A DNA stretch of 64,000 nucleotides, from positions 84,935 to 148,934 of the forward strand of contig JAUIDE010000001.1 in assembly GCA_030429105.1 (NCBI GenBank), read 5' to 3'. Shown here piece after piece: positions 8,378 through 17,435 of this stretch. Position 1 is the stretch's first letter. Each line of letters begins with the position of its first letter. The DNA is from Alphaproteobacteria bacterium (GTDB lineage Bacteria > Pseudomonadota > Alphaproteobacteria > Rhodobacterales > Rhodobacteraceae). Under the pieces are notes generated by a model. That model did not search any database and had not been told where the DNA came from. It saw only the letters and a program-made list of their open reading frames with translations. A program made the translations under genes and the position numbers.

Positions 8378-8811
8378 CGCCGGTAGACGATGAAAGGGGT
8401 CTTCTTCGCCACCCGGTCATAGAGCTGTCTCGCGGTGGCGTTGAAGTCCTGCGTCAGCCAGTAGACGGACGGGCAGCCCGCCGCATCGGCCGCCGCATAG
8501 ACGGCCTCGATCAACGCGCGGCCCGCGCCTGTGCCCCGCGCGGCCTCGTCCACGTAGAGGTCCTGCAGATAGCAGGTGTTCTCGATCTTCCAGCCGTGCC
8601 TGTGGAAGACATAGTGCGTGAGGCCGACCGCCGCGCCGTCCTTCTCCGCGATCAGGCCGTGGAAATCCTGTGGGTCGTCGCCGAGGAGGCGGCTCCAGTG
8701 CGTCTCGTAGATCTCCTCGGGCAGGACGGTCTCGTAAAAGGCGAGATAGAGCGTCCAGAGCCGCCGCCATTCGGCGTGATCGCGGGGTTCGAGCGGGCGG
8801 ATCGTCAGCAT
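8374..8811 (-). CDS. GNAT-family N-acetyltransferase
   Basis: A 145-residue cytoplasmic acetyltransferase. The acetyl-CoA-binding signature is DEAARGTGAGRALIEAV (motif A, Arg/Gly-x-x-Gly-x-Gly/Ala), preceded by the strand LQDLYVD. It would transfer an acetyl group to an amine on a small molecule or protein; the substrate cannot be read from the sequence. The gene is third in the moxR-AEC-GNAT-DUF2927 series, 6 bases after the AEC stop and overlapping the DUF2927 start. Confidence 0.88.
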   Translation of the reverse strand: MLTIRPLEPRDHAEWRRLWTLYLAFYETVLPEEIYETHWSRLLGDDPQDFHGLIAEKDGAAVGLTHYVFHRHGWKIENTCYLQDLYVDEAARGTGAGRALIEAVYAAADAAGCPSVYWLTQDFNATARQLYDRVAKKTPFIVYRR

Positions 8812-8817
8812 GGCGCC

Positions 8818-9732
8818 TCAGGCGAAAAGGGCGGTCACCGGAACGGAGAGCGCCGTCGAGAGGATAACGGCCTTCGCTGCGCTGTCCACCTTCACGCCGT
8901 AGCGGAGCCCGAGCACGAAGGCCATCGCCCCGCATGGCGCGGCGAAGACGAGCGGGGCCGGGCCGGCCCAGGCTGCGGACGGCTCCACCACGGCGCCAAG
9001 CAGGACGACGCCGAGCAGCGGATGGACGACGCATTTCATTCCGGTCGCGGCCAGCACCGGGCCGCCGAAGCGCTTCAGGTCGGCGCCGGAGAGGATCACG
9101 CCGAGCGCAAAGAGCGAGGCGGGCGCAGCCGAGCCCGCTGCGAGTCCAAGGAACCGGTCCACGCCCTCGTGGAGGGCGAGGCCGGAGAGGTTGAAGGCGA
9201 AGCCGGCGAGAATGGCGAGGATGAGCCGATTGGCCGCGATGGATCGCAGCGTCGCCGCGACGCCGGCCTTTCCCGTCATCGCCTCGAGAATCAGGATCGT
9301 CGCGACGAATATTCCGAGCGTGTCTACGGCGATCATCGTCGCCACCGGCGCCGCGGCGCCCTCGCCATAGAGGTTCTGCGCGATAGGCAAGGCGAAAAAG
9401 ACGTGGTTCGGGAAGGCGCCCGCAAGGCCAAGGATCAGCGCCTCCGGCGGCGCGAGGCGGAAGCCGTGGCGGCAGGCGATGTAGCCGAAGCCGTAGAGCA
9501 GAAAGAGGCTCGCCTCATAGGCGAGGAGAACCGGCCAGTCGATCTCCCCGAGGTCGACGGTCGCCATAAGCCGGAAGAGCAGACAGGGCACCGCGAGCCC
9601 GACGACATAGGCGTTAACGCCCTCCGCCGCGACCCGACCGAAAGCGCCCCGCAGGCCGAAGGCGAAGCCGATGGCGGGAAAGGCGAATACGGGCAGAATG
9701 GCGAACTGGAGGGCGTCGAGGACCGCGCCCAC
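8818..9732 (-). CDS. AEC-family (auxin efflux carrier-like) transporter
   Basis: A 304-residue inner-membrane protein with about ten hydrophobic segments split into two halves, typical of the auxin efflux carrier/malonate transporter family. The conserved AFPNHVFFALPIAQ and NLSGLALHEG segments support the assignment. Bacterial members move small organic acids, but this substrate is unknown. The start is a GTG at 9732 placed directly after the MoxR stop with no gap, so translation is probably coupled. Confidence 0.85.
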   Translation of the reverse strand: MGAVLDALQFAILPVFAFPAIGFAFGLRGAFGRVAAEGVNAYVVGLAVPCLLFRLMATVDLGEIDWPVLLAYEASLFLLYGFGYIACRHGFRLAPPEALILGLAGAFPNHVFFALPIAQNLYGEGAAAPVATMIAVDTLGIFVATILILEAMTGKAGVAATLRSIAANRLILAILAGFAFNLSGLALHEGVDRFLGLAAGSAAPASLFALGVILSGADLKRFGGPVLAATGMKCVVHPLLGVVLLGAVVEPSAAWAGPAPLVFAAPCGAMAFVLGLRYGVKVDSAAKAVILSTALSVPVTALFA

Positions 9733-10578
9733 TTACTGCCCCTGGCGCCTCCGGTTCATGAACATGAGCCGCTCCAGCAGGTGCACGTCCTGCTCGTTTT
9801 TCAGGAGCGCGCCGTGGAGCTTCGGCAGCGCCTCCGTCGTGTCTCCCTTCAGGTCGGCGGCGGACATGTCCTCCGCCATCAGGAGGCGCAGCCAGTCCAG
9901 CGCCTCAGAGGTCGAGGGCTTCTTCTTCAGACCCGGCGTCTCACGCAGCTCGTAGAACTGCGTCAGCGCGGCGTGGACGAGGCTCTTCTTCACGCCGGGG
10001 AAATGAACGTCGACGATCTCCTGCATCGTCTCGATGTCGGGGAAGCGGATGTAGTGGAAGAAGCATCGGCGGAGGAACGCGTCCGGCAGTTCCTTCTCGT
10101 TGTTCGATGTGATGATGACGATGGGGCGCCGCTTCGCGCGGATCGTCTCTCCGGTCTCGTAGACGTAGAATTCCATCCGGTCGAGCTCCTGCAGGAGGTC
10201 GTTGGGGAATTCGATATCCGCCTTGTCGATCTCGTCGATCAGGAGGACGACCTTCTCTTCCGCCTCGAACGCTTCCCAGAGCTTGCCTTTGCGGATGTAG
10301 TTCGCGACGTCGCCCACGCGGGCGTCGCCGAGCTGGCTGTCGCGGAGGCGGCTTACGGCGTCATATTCGTAGAGTCCCTGCTGCGCCCGCGTGGTGGACT
10401 TCACCGACCATTCGAGCAGCGGCAGGCCGAGCGCCTTCGCGATCTGGCGCGCCAGTTCCGTCTTGCCCGTCCCGGGCTCGCCCTTCACCAGAAGCGGCCG
10501 CTCGAGCGTGATGGCGGCGTTCACCGCGACCGTGAGGTCGCCCGTCGCCACGTAATCCTTCGTTCCGTCGAATCGCAC
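9733..10578 (-). CDS. MoxR-family AAA+ ATPase
   Basis: A 281-residue AAA+ ATPase. Walker A is GEPGTGKTEL (about residues 37-46), Walker B is VVLLIDEIDKAD, and sensor 1 is IIITSNNEKELPDAFLRR. MoxR ATPases usually act with a von Willebrand factor A protein to mature enzymes or metal centres. In many alphaproteobacteria the immediate partner is a VWA (CoxE-like) protein, but here the next gene is an AEC transporter, so the partner must be elsewhere. The start is GTG at 10578 with AAAGGGA just upstream. Confidence 0.9.
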   Translation of the reverse strand: MRFDGTKDYVATGDLTVAVNAAITLERPLLVKGEPGTGKTELARQIAKALGLPLLEWSVKSTTRAQQGLYEYDAVSRLRDSQLGDARVGDVANYIRKGKLWEAFEAEEKVVLLIDEIDKADIEFPNDLLQELDRMEFYVYETGETIRAKRRPIVIITSNNEKELPDAFLRRCFFHYIRFPDIETMQEIVDVHFPGVKKSLVHAALTQFYELRETPGLKKKPSTSEALDWLRLLMAEDMSAADLKGDTTEALPKLHGALLKNEQDVHLLERLMFMNRRRQGQ

Positions 10579-10661
10579 GTCTGTCCCTTTCGCATCTCAA
10601 GGGCGAGTTCTAACGCCACGCTCCATCGGATGAAAATCGATTCCTTTCTTAATGGTTTCCA

Positions 10662-10690
10662 TCGACAGCTTCGCCGATCCGCGCTATAGC
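10662..10690 (+). promoter_or_regulatory. Predicted sigma-70-type promoter of dksA
   Basis: TCGACA (10662-10667) and TATAGC (10685-10690) are separated by 17 bases, a good match in spacing and sequence to a housekeeping promoter. Transcription would begin near 10697, leaving a leader of about 45 bases before the dksA ATG at 10744. Pattern reading only. Confidence 0.45.
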
Positions 10691-10743
10691 CCGCCCGCGA
10701 ACAGGAGCGGCCCTGCGCCGCGCGTGTTGGGGACCGGAAATCG

Positions 10744-11166
10744 ATGAACAAGCATGTCGAACTATCCGCCGACTATTTCCCGTCGGAGGATGAGCCCTTC
10801 ATGTGCGAACGGCACCGGGAATACTTCCGCAGGAAACTTCTCGACTGGAAGGAATCGATTCTCAACGAGAGTCGCGAGACAGTCAGGGAGATGCAGGAGG
10901 ACGCCCGCAACATTCCCGACCTCGCGGATCGCGCCTCTGAAGAGACCGACCGGGCGCTGGAATTGCGGACGCGGGACCGGCAGCGGAAGCTGATCGGCAA
11001 GATCGACGCCGCGCTCCGGCGGATCGAGGACGGTTCCTACGGGTATTGCGAAGATACCGGCGCGCCGATCTCGCTTCGCCGGCTCGACGCCCGCCCTATC
11101 GCCACGCTCTCGCTCGAAGCGCAGGAGCGGCATGAGCGGCGCGAGAAGGTTTATCGCGACGATTGA
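10744..11166 (+). CDS. dksA: DksA/TraR-family RNA polymerase-binding transcription factor
   Basis: A 140-residue DksA. It has the coiled-coil region (residues of about 30-95) with the tip motif D59-x-x-D62-x-A64, which inserts into the polymerase secondary channel and mediates the ppGpp-dependent stringent response. The zinc-finger position of E. coli DksA (C-x2-C-x17-C-x2-C) reads C102, T105, S123, A126, so three of four zinc ligands are missing. As I recall this is usual in alphaproteobacterial DksA and resembles zinc-independent paralogues. It is monocistronic and convergent with erpA, with only 26 bases between them. Confidence 0.95.
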   Translation: MNKHVELSADYFPSEDEPFMCERHREYFRRKLLDWKESILNESRETVREMQEDARNIPDLADRASEETDRALELRTRDRQRKLIGKIDAALRRIEDGSYGYCEDTGAPISLRRLDARPIATLSLEAQERHERREKVYRDD

Positions 11167-11192
11167 CGGGGCGGGTCGCGTCGCGCCCCAGT

Positions 11193-11528
11193 TCAGATAG
11201 AGAAGCTCGTCCCGCACCCGCAGGAACTAGTCGCGTTCGGGTTGTCGATGGCGAAACGCGCGCCTATCAGCTCGTTCTTGAAGTCGATCTTTGAGCCAGA
11301 GAGGAACGGCAGCGAGACAGGATCGATCAGCACAGCCGCTTCGCCTGCTGGCAGCACCAGATCATCATCCGCCGCCGCGTCCTCTAGCGTGAACTCGTAG
11401 GAAAAGCCCGAGCAGCCGCCGCCGAGCACGGCCACGCGGAGATTCTTCGGCGCTCCCTCCGCTTTCGCGATGGCGGCGAGGCGGGCGGCGCAGTTTTCTG
11501 TCACGGTGATGGGCAGGGTCAGGGTCAT
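11193..11528 (-). CDS. erpA: Iron-sulfur cluster insertion protein, ErpA/IscA (HesB) family
   Basis: A 111-residue A-type carrier. The three cluster-binding cysteines are at the expected places: C39 in GGGCSGFSY, and C103 and C105 in SSCGCGTSF. It receives an Fe-S cluster from the assembly scaffold and hands it to apo-targets in the cytoplasm. The ATG at 11528 gives the standard family length; a longer frame upstream is antisense to dgt. It is divergent from dgt (start 11616) with 87 bases between, which must hold both promoters. Confidence 0.92.
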   Translation of the reverse strand: MTLTLPITVTENCAARLAAIAKAEGAPKNLRVAVLGGGCSGFSYEFTLEDAAADDDLVLPAGEAAVLIDPVSLPFLSGSKIDFKNELIGARFAIDNPNATSSCGCGTSFSI

Positions 11529-11615
11529 GCGGCGCTCTCCCGGCGGGGTTTGCACGTCTTCGCCAAAGAGATATGGGTTCGGGCGATAAGCGGCAAGGGC
11601 GCGGAACGCGAGGCC

Positions 11616-12770
11616 ATGAACCGGATACCTCTCGCTCCCTACGCGACCGACTGGCGCGAAAGCCGGGGGCGGCTGCATGATGAGCCCGGCAGCGCGCACC
11701 GCACGCCGTTCCAGCGCGACCGCGACAGGATCATCCACTCTTCGGCCTTCCGCCGGCTCAAGCACAAGACCCAGGTGTTCATCGAACATGAGGGTGATCA
11801 CTTCCGCACGAGGCTTACCCACAGCCTCGAAGTGGCGCAGATCGCGCGGACCGTCGCGCGTACGCTCGGTGCAGATGAGGATCTCGCGGAGGCCGTGGCG
11901 CTCGCCCACGATCTTGGCCATACGCCTTTTGGGCATACCGGGGAGGATGCGCTGGCAGCGGCGATGGAGCCCTACGGAGGGTTCGATCATAATGCACAGG
12001 CGCTCCGCATCGTCACGGAACTCGAGCATCGCTACGCAGGGTTCGATGGGCTGAACCTGACATGGGAGGCGCTGGAGGGCATCGCCAAGCATAACGGCCC
12101 GGCCTTGCCGCCGCACCCCGCCGCGCTGGCCGAGGCGGAGGCGTGCTGGAGCCTCGAGCTCACGACCCATGCCGGGATAGAGGCGCAGATCGCCGCCCTT
12201 TCCGACGACGTGGCCTACAATGTCCACGATCTCGACGACGGGCTCCGCGCCCGGCTCTTCGCGCTGGAAGACCTCGCCGGGCTTCCCCTCGTCGGCCCCG
12301 CGCTGGCGGAGGTGGACGTGCTCTGGCCGGGGCTCGACGAGCCGCGCCGCTCGGGCGAGGCCTTCCGCCGGGTCTTTGGAGCAATGGTCGAGGACATGCT
12401 GGCGGAGACGCGCGCCCGGCTCGCTGCCGCCGAGCCGGAAAGCGCGGCGGCGCTCCGCGCGCTCGGCGCGCCCGTCGTCGCCTTCTCCCCGCCGGTGGAG
12501 GCGGGCGTGGGCGAGGTTCGCGCCTTTCTCTTCGCACGCATGTATCGCCACCCGGCGGTGCTGGCCATGCGGGAGCAGGCGGCCGCAGTCGTCTCCGATC
12601 TCTTCGCCGGCTTCATGGCGGCGCCGGAGCGGCTGCCCGTCGAATGGCGTGGCGCGGCGCTCGGCGCGCGGGGCGAGGCGGCGCTGGCCCGCGTCGTCTC
12701 CGACTATATCGCCGGCATGACGGACCGCTTCGCGCTGCAGGAGCACCGGCGGATCGGGGGCGGCGCGTGA
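11616..12770 (+). CDS. dgt: Deoxyguanosinetriphosphate triphosphohydrolase-like protein
   Basis: A 384-residue HD-domain hydrolase that removes the triphosphate from dGTP or other dNTPs. The metal-binding residues are in RTRLTHSLEVAQIAR (H of the H...HD...D set), LAHDLGHTPFGHTGE and SDDVAYNVHDLDD. This is the shorter dGTPase-like class usual in alphaproteobacteria. The ATG at 11616 begins the conserved N-terminus (MNRIPLAPYATDWRESRGR). The stop overlaps the start of the next gene (GTGA); argS follows, a gene order common in this group. Confidence 0.93.
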   Translation: MNRIPLAPYATDWRESRGRLHDEPGSAHRTPFQRDRDRIIHSSAFRRLKHKTQVFIEHEGDHFRTRLTHSLEVAQIARTVARTLGADEDLAEAVALAHDLGHTPFGHTGEDALAAAMEPYGGFDHNAQALRIVTELEHRYAGFDGLNLTWEALEGIAKHNGPALPPHPAALAEAEACWSLELTTHAGIEAQIAALSDDVAYNVHDLDDGLRARLFALEDLAGLPLVGPALAEVDVLWPGLDEPRRSGEAFRRVFGAMVEDMLAETRARLAAAEPESAAALRALGAPVVAFSPPVEAGVGEVRAFLFARMYRHPAVLAMREQAAAVVSDLFAGFMAAPERLPVEWRGAALGARGEAALARVVSDYIAGMTDRFALQEHRRIGGGA

Positions 12771-14617
12771 ACGCCGCGTCCCCTGCGCGCACGATGCGCA
12801 TCGGCGCGCTGCTGCGACTCATCTTTTCCTGCGACCTTCGCTCGCTCGCGCTCTTTCGCGTCATGCTCGCGGTCGCGCTGCTCTACATGGCCGCCGTCGT
12901 CGCGCCGGACCTGACCGCCTTCTACAGCGACGCCGGTCTCCTGCCGCGGGCGGCGCAGGCGGAGGCGCAGCCCTTTGGGCGCTTCTCCTTCCTGATGCTT
13001 TCCGGCTCGCCCTGGGCGGCGCGGCTCGTCTGGTTCGCGCTCGTCCTCTCCGCGCTCGCTCTGGTCGTCGGCTGGCGGGCGCGGTGGGCGGCTTTTGTCG
13101 CCTGGCTCGCGATGCTTTCCCTTGCCGGGCGCAACGGGTTGATCGCACAGGGCGGTGACATCTTGCTGCCGCTCCTGCTCTTCTGGGCGATGTTCCTCCC
13201 GATCTCCGCAGTTTTCTCGGTGGACGCGGCGCTGGCGGACGAGGACCACCGCGATGCGCCGCCTGCATTCTCCGCGGCGACGGTCGGCCTACTGCTCCAG
13301 GCGACATATGTCTACGTGTTCGGCGCGCTGCTGAAGACGGACCCGGTCTGGCATCAGCATGGCTCCGCTGTCTGGCTTGCGATCCATCTCGACACGTTCG
13401 CGACTCCGCTGGCGCACTGGTTCCGGCAATTCGCGGCGCTGACCTTCCCGCTCACGCTGTTCGTGTTCGTGATCGAGCTTCTCGCGCCCTGCCTCCTCTT
13501 CTTCCCCGATGCGCGCCTGCGAGTGCGGACGGCGACGCTTGCGCTTCTGGCGGCGATGCATGTCGGCTTCCGGCTCTTCCTCAATATCGGGCATTTCTGG
13601 CTTGCGAGCCTCGCCTCCCTCTCGCCTTTCCTGCCCGGGGCGGTCTGGGATGCGCGCTCCCGCCGCTACTGGCGGGAGGAGGATAGGCGCATCGCGATCT
13701 GGTACGATCGGGATTGCGGCTTCTGCCTCAAGGTCGCGCGGCTCCTGCGAGAGTTCTTCCTGCCGCGCTGCGTGCCGATCCGGCCGGCGCAGGAACATCC
13801 GGAGATCGGCCCGCTGCTGGAGCGCGAGGTTTCCTGGGTGGTGGAGGACGGGCGCGGCGAGCGACTCCTGCACTGGGAGGCGGTGAGCTTCGTGATGCGC
13901 CGATCGCTTCTCCTCCGCCCGCTCGGCTGGCTCGCGGCGCTATATGGCGCGGTCGGGCTCGGGCGGCCGACCTATGAGCTGATCGGGCGCAGCCGGAAGG
14001 GACTCGGGCGTTTGAGCGCGCTCCTCCTCCGCCCGGCCCCTGTGCTCTACCGGCCGGGGCGGGCGACCAGCATCTTGCTCTCCCTCGTCGTCATCTTCTG
14101 CTTCGCATGGAACCTGCGCGAGCATTTCGCAGAGGGGCGGGGCGGCTCGGGACAGGGGGGAGGGGCGGCCATGCTCGCGGTTCCCGACCCGCTGCGGCTC
14201 GCCGCGGGCGCGCTTGGCATGACGCAGCGTTGGGGCATGTTCGCGCCGAACCCCGCCTTGTCGGACGGATATCCCTCCGCCGTCGCCGCCTTCGCCAATG
14301 GACGCGTTCTCGATCTCTTCGCCGACCCGCCCGGTCCGCCTCGGGCCGAGCGGTTGCTGCAGGAGGCGGTGATGGGCGCCTTTCCTTCCTATCGATGGCG
14401 AAAGTATTTCAACAACATAGCCTTCCTGCCCGAGCCCGAACGCACGGCCCGCTTCGCGGACTATGCGGGTTGGCTCTGCCGGCGGGAGAATGCGCGCGCC
14501 GCGCCGGAAGCGCGGATGGAGACGATCTCCATCGCCTTTCATGGCGCGCGGACCGGGGCCGGGGGGCGGCGGGAGCCTTTCGACTGGCGGATCGGCGTCT
14601 TCGCCTGCCCGCGCTGA
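12767..14617 (+). CDS. HTTM-domain membrane protein fused to a DCC (DUF393) thioredoxin-like domain
   Basis: A 616-residue protein. Residues of about 15-290 form the HTTM (vitamin K-dependent carboxylase-related) membrane domain with several hydrophobic helices (for example ALLYMAAVVAPDLTAFYSD and FGALLKTDPVWHQHGSA). From about residue 308 a DCC domain begins (YDRDCGFCLKVARLLREF), whose Cys-Gly-Phe-Cys pair suggests thiol-disulfide chemistry. Another membrane helix and a WGMFAPNP motif follow. The gene starts with GTG at 12767, overlapping the dgt stop; ATG at 12794 is an alternative. The role is unknown; redox modification or membrane carboxylase-like activity is possible. Confidence 0.8.
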   Translation: MNAASPARTMRIGALLRLIFSCDLRSLALFRVMLAVALLYMAAVVAPDLTAFYSDAGLLPRAAQAEAQPFGRFSFLMLSGSPWAARLVWFALVLSALALVVGWRARWAAFVAWLAMLSLAGRNGLIAQGGDILLPLLLFWAMFLPISAVFSVDAALADEDHRDAPPAFSAATVGLLLQATYVYVFGALLKTDPVWHQHGSAVWLAIHLDTFATPLAHWFRQFAALTFPLTLFVFVIELLAPCLLFFPDARLRVRTATLALLAAMHVGFRLFLNIGHFWLASLASLSPFLPGAVWDARSRRYWREEDRRIAIWYDRDCGFCLKVARLLREFFLPRCVPIRPAQEHPEIGPLLEREVSWVVEDGRGERLLHWEAVSFVMRRSLLLRPLGWLAALYGAVGLGRPTYELIGRSRKGLGRLSALLLRPAPVLYRPGRATSILLSLVVIFCFAWNLREHFAEGRGGSGQGGGAAMLAVPDPLRLAAGALGMTQRWGMFAPNPALSDGYPSAVAAFANGRVLDLFADPPGPPRAERLLQEAVMGAFPSYRWRKYFNNIAFLPEPERTARFADYAGWLCRRENARAAPEARMETISIAFHGARTGAGGRREPFDWRIGVFACPR

Positions 14618-14683
14618 AGGCGGGGGAGTTGGAAGCCGCGGCGCGCCCGTGCTAGAGCCGCCGCGATCCGGGAGAGGCCGACC

Positions 14684-16432
14684 ATGACAGAGACCGCAAA
14701 CCCCTTCGCCGCCATCGCCGCGCTCATCGACGGCGCGCTCGAAGCGCTGGAAGCCGAGGGCGCGCTGCCGCCGGAACTCGACCGGCGGGCGGTCACGGTC
14801 GAGCCGCCGCGCGACCCGGCCCATGGCGACATGGCGACGAACGCGGCGATGGCGCTGGCGAAGCCGGCCGGAACCAATCCGCGCGCGCTCGCCGGCCTTC
14901 TCGCGCCGAAGCTGGCGGAGGATCCGCGGATCGTCATGGCGGAGGTGGCGGGGCCTGGCTTCATCAACCTCCGGCTCGCGCCATCCGTTTGGTTCGGCGC
15001 CGTCTCCGCAGCGCTCGCGGCTGGCCCAGATTTCGGGCGCGGCGCGCCGAAAGGGCGGCGGGTGAATGTCGAATATGTCTCCGCGAACCCGACCGGGCCG
15101 CTCCATGTCGGCCATGCGCGCGGCGCGATCTTCGGGGATGCGCTCGCTGGCCTCCTGGAGTTCGCGGGATGGGACGTTACCCGCGAGTACTACATCAACG
15201 ACGCCGGGGCGCAGGTGGACGTGCTCGCCCGCTCCGCCCATTTCCGCTATCAGGAGGCGCATGGCCGCGCCGTGGAGATAGCGCCCGGTCTCTATCCCGG
15301 CGACTATCTCGCGCCCGTCGGCGTCGCCATGAAGGCGGTATTCGGAGACACGCTTCTCGACAGGCCTGAAGCCGAATGGCTGCCCGTCGTCCGCGATTTC
15401 GCGATCACTGCGATGATGTCCATGATCCGTGAGGATCTCGCGGCTCTCGGCGTGACGATGGACCGCTTCCAGTCCGAGGCCGCTCTGGCCGCCGAGGGCA
15501 AGGTCGAGGCGGCGCTAGCCCGCCTCTCCGAGCAGGGCCTCATCTATCAGGGCGTCCTCGAGCCGCCGAAGGGCAAGACGCCGGAGGATTGGGAACCGCG
15601 GGAGCAGACGCTCTTCCGCTCCACCGCCTATGGCGACGACGTGGACCGTCCGGTCAAGAAGTCCGACGGCGGCTGGACCTATTTCGCTCCCGACATCGCC
15701 TATCATTTCGACAAGGTGAGCCGGGGATACGACCTTCTGATCGACGTCTTCGGCGCCGACCATGGCGGCTATGTCAGCCGGATGAAGGCCGTCGTCGCCG
15801 CATTGTCCGAGCGGAAGACGCCGCTCGACGTGAAGCTCGTGCAGCTTGTTAAGCTCTTTCGGAACGGGGAGCCCTTCAAGATGTCGAAGCGGGCGGGTGA
15901 TTTCGTTACGCTTCGAGACCTCGTCGAACAGGTCGGGCCGGATGTCGCCCGTTTCACTATGCTCATGCGGAAGAACGACGCGCCGCTCGATTTCGATTTC
16001 GCCAAGGCGCTTGAGCAATCGAAGGACAATCCCGTCTGGTATGTGCAATACGCGAACGCACGGGCGCATTCGGTGCTCCGGAGCGGGGCCGAGGCCGGGA
16101 TCACCGAGGCGGCGATCATGGCGGCTGATCTCGCCTCGTTGACCCATGAGGGCTGGATCGAGATCGCGAAGAAGGTGGCCGAGTGGCCGCGCCTCATGGA
16201 GATGGCGGCGGAAAGCCATGAACCCCATCGCGTCGCTTTTTACCTCTTTGACCTCGCCGGAGCCTTCCACGCGCTCTGGAACCGGGCGCGGGAGGAGGAG
16301 GCCTTGCGCTTCCTTCAGGCGGGGGACGAGGCGGGCGCGCCGGCTCGTCTCGCCATGGCGAAGGCCGTTTCCGTTGCGATATCGGCCGGGCTTGGTATCC
16401 TCGGCGTGACCCCGGTGACCGAAATGCGGTGA
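14684..16432 (+). CDS. argS: Arginyl-tRNA synthetase
   Basis: A 582-residue class I aminoacyl-tRNA synthetase that charges tRNA-Arg. It has the N-terminal Arg-S domain, the HIGH-like motif HVGHARG at about residues 141-147 and the KMSKR motif at about 398-402, then the helical anticodon-binding DALR domain ([16 protein letters not shown]). Length and order are as usual for bacterial ArgS. It lies 66 bases after the HTTM gene, with an agaggccgacc stretch ahead of the ATG, and opens the cell-envelope/chromosome operon that follows. Confidence 0.98.
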   Translation: MTETANPFAAIAALIDGALEALEAEGALPPELDRRAVTVEPPRDPAHGDMATNAAMALAKPAGTNPRALAGLLAPKLAEDPRIVMAEVAGPGFINLRLAPSVWFGAVSAALAAGPDFGRGAPKGRRVNVEYVSANPTGPLHVGHARGAIFGDALAGLLEFAGWDVTREYYINDAGAQVDVLARSAHFRYQEAHGRAVEIAPGLYPGDYLAPVGVAMKAVFGDTLLDRPEAEWLPVVRDFAITAMMSMIREDLAALGVTMDRFQSEAALAAEGKVEAALARLSEQGLIYQGVLEPPKGKTPEDWEPREQTLFRSTAYGDDVDRPVKKSDGGWTYFAPDIAYHFDKVSRGYDLLIDVFGADHGGYVSRMKAVVAALSERKTPLDVKLVQLVKLFRNGEPFKMSKRAGDFVTLRDLVEQVGPDVARFTMLMRKNDAPLDFDFAKALEQSKDNPVWYVQYANARAHSVLRSGAEAGITEAAIMAADLASLTHEGWIEIAKKVAEWPRLMEMAAESHEPHRVAFYLFDLAGAFHALWNRAREEEALRFLQAGDEAGAPARLAMAKAVSVAISAGLGILGVTPVTEMR

Positions 16433-16451
16433 ACGCAGGCGCATTTAGGGG

Positions 16452-16479
16452 TTGGAGCAGCAGGCGACCACCATATAAG
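16452..16479 (+). promoter_or_regulatory. Possible promoter for the SPOR-nagZ-scpAB genes
   Basis: TTGGAG (16452-16457) and TATAAG (16474-16479) are 16 bases apart. The -10 region sits in the loop of a small inverted repeat, CCACC-ATATAA-GGTGG (16468-16483). The SPOR gene starts at 16509. These may give the downstream genes their own promoter besides readthrough from argS. Confidence 0.35.
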
Positions 16480-16508
16480 GTGGCGCAAAGGCACAGGCGA
16501 ACAACCCT

Positions 16509-17435
16509 ATGCGGGATGATTCTTATCTGGATTCCGCCGTCGAGGCGAAAACCGCGCCCCCTTCATGGCGCGCGGGAGCATTGACAGCGGTCGGCGCCGG
16601 CCTTTCGCTGGTGATTATCCTAGGCGTCGTCACTTGGGCCTACCGGCTCGGCGTGCGCGATGCGACGGAGATTCCCGTGATCCGGGCGGAAGCGGGGTTG
16701 ACCCGCGTTCGGCCTGAGGACCCGGGCGGGCAAGTCGCCCCGCATCAGGAGCGCGCTGTGTTCGAGGCGGTCACCGGCTCCGCCCCGGTTCAGCCGGTAG
16801 AGACGGCGCTCCTTGCGCCGCCGCCCGTGGCATTGGCCGATGAGGACATCGCGCCGGTGGCGTTGGCCCCCGAACCGGAGGCGCGACCCGAAGCGTCCGC
16901 CGCGGGGAGTGCTGCGGCTCCAGACGACCCGGCCTCCGCGCCCGGGGAAACTCCGGCGCAGGAGACGGACGAGCAGGTTCCGATCGATCCGCTCGCCGCA
17001 GCTGTCGAGGCTGCGGTGGCCGAGGCGCTCGCCGCAGCGCCGCCCGCCGAGGAAGCCTTCGACGGCGCTGAGGAGGGCGCCGGAGACGGCGCCCCTCGTT
17101 TTGCGCCGGCCGCCGCGCCCCGCCCCAACGCCCCCGCCGCAGCGCCCGCCGCCCCCGCTCCGCCGGGTGCGGATGCTGTCGCGGCGAGCGCAGTGCAAAT
17201 TCAGCTCGGCGCTTTCGAGAGTGAGGCGGTGGCCGAAAGCCAGTGGGCGGCGATCCGCGGCGGCAACGCCGACCTTCTCGGCTCCCTAGGGCGGGCGATC
17301 ACTCCCGTGCAGTCCGGCGGCCGCACGCTTTGGCGGCTCAGGGCCGGGCCATTCGAGAGCGTCGGCGAGGCCGCGGCGCTCTGCCGCGCGCTGTCGCTGC
17401 GGCGGCAGGACTGCATCGTGGCGCGGGCGAGATGA
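16509..17435 (+). CDS. SPOR-domain inner-membrane protein
   Basis: A 308-residue bitopic membrane protein. A single hydrophobic segment near residues 22-46 anchors it; residues of about 60-225 are an Ala/Pro/Glu-rich, probably disordered periplasmic linker. The last 80 residues (VQIQLGAFESEAVAESQWAA to the end) form a SPOR domain, which binds denuded septal peptidoglycan. It therefore probably acts at the division site. It overlaps nagZ (ATGA at 17432-17435), another peptidoglycan-related gene, which supports this. Confidence 0.88.
   Translation: MRDDSYLDSAVEAKTAPPSWRAGALTAVGAGLSLVIILGVVTWAYRLGVRDATEIPVIRAEAGLTRVRPEDPGGQVAPHQERAVFEAVTGSAPVQPVETALLAPPPVALADEDIAPVALAPEPEARPEASAAGSAAAPDDPASAPGETPAQETDEQVPIDPLAAAVEAAVAEALAAAPPAEEAFDGAEEGAGDGAPRFAPAAAPRPNAPAAAPAAPAPPGADAVAASAVQIQLGAFESEAVAESQWAAIRGGNADLLGSLGRAITPVQSGGRTLWRLRAGPFESVGEAAALCRALSLRRQDCIVARAR

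Noticed and set aside
8596..10689. A 697-codon plus-strand frame
   Set aside because: Antisense to GNAT, AEC and MoxR genes, all of which have clear motifs; the product is Arg/Glu/Gly-rich with no motif.
12143..12766. The upstream extension of the HTTM gene frame
   Set aside because: It overlaps dgt, is Arg/Gly/Ala-rich low complexity, and the GTG that overlaps the dgt stop explains the start.
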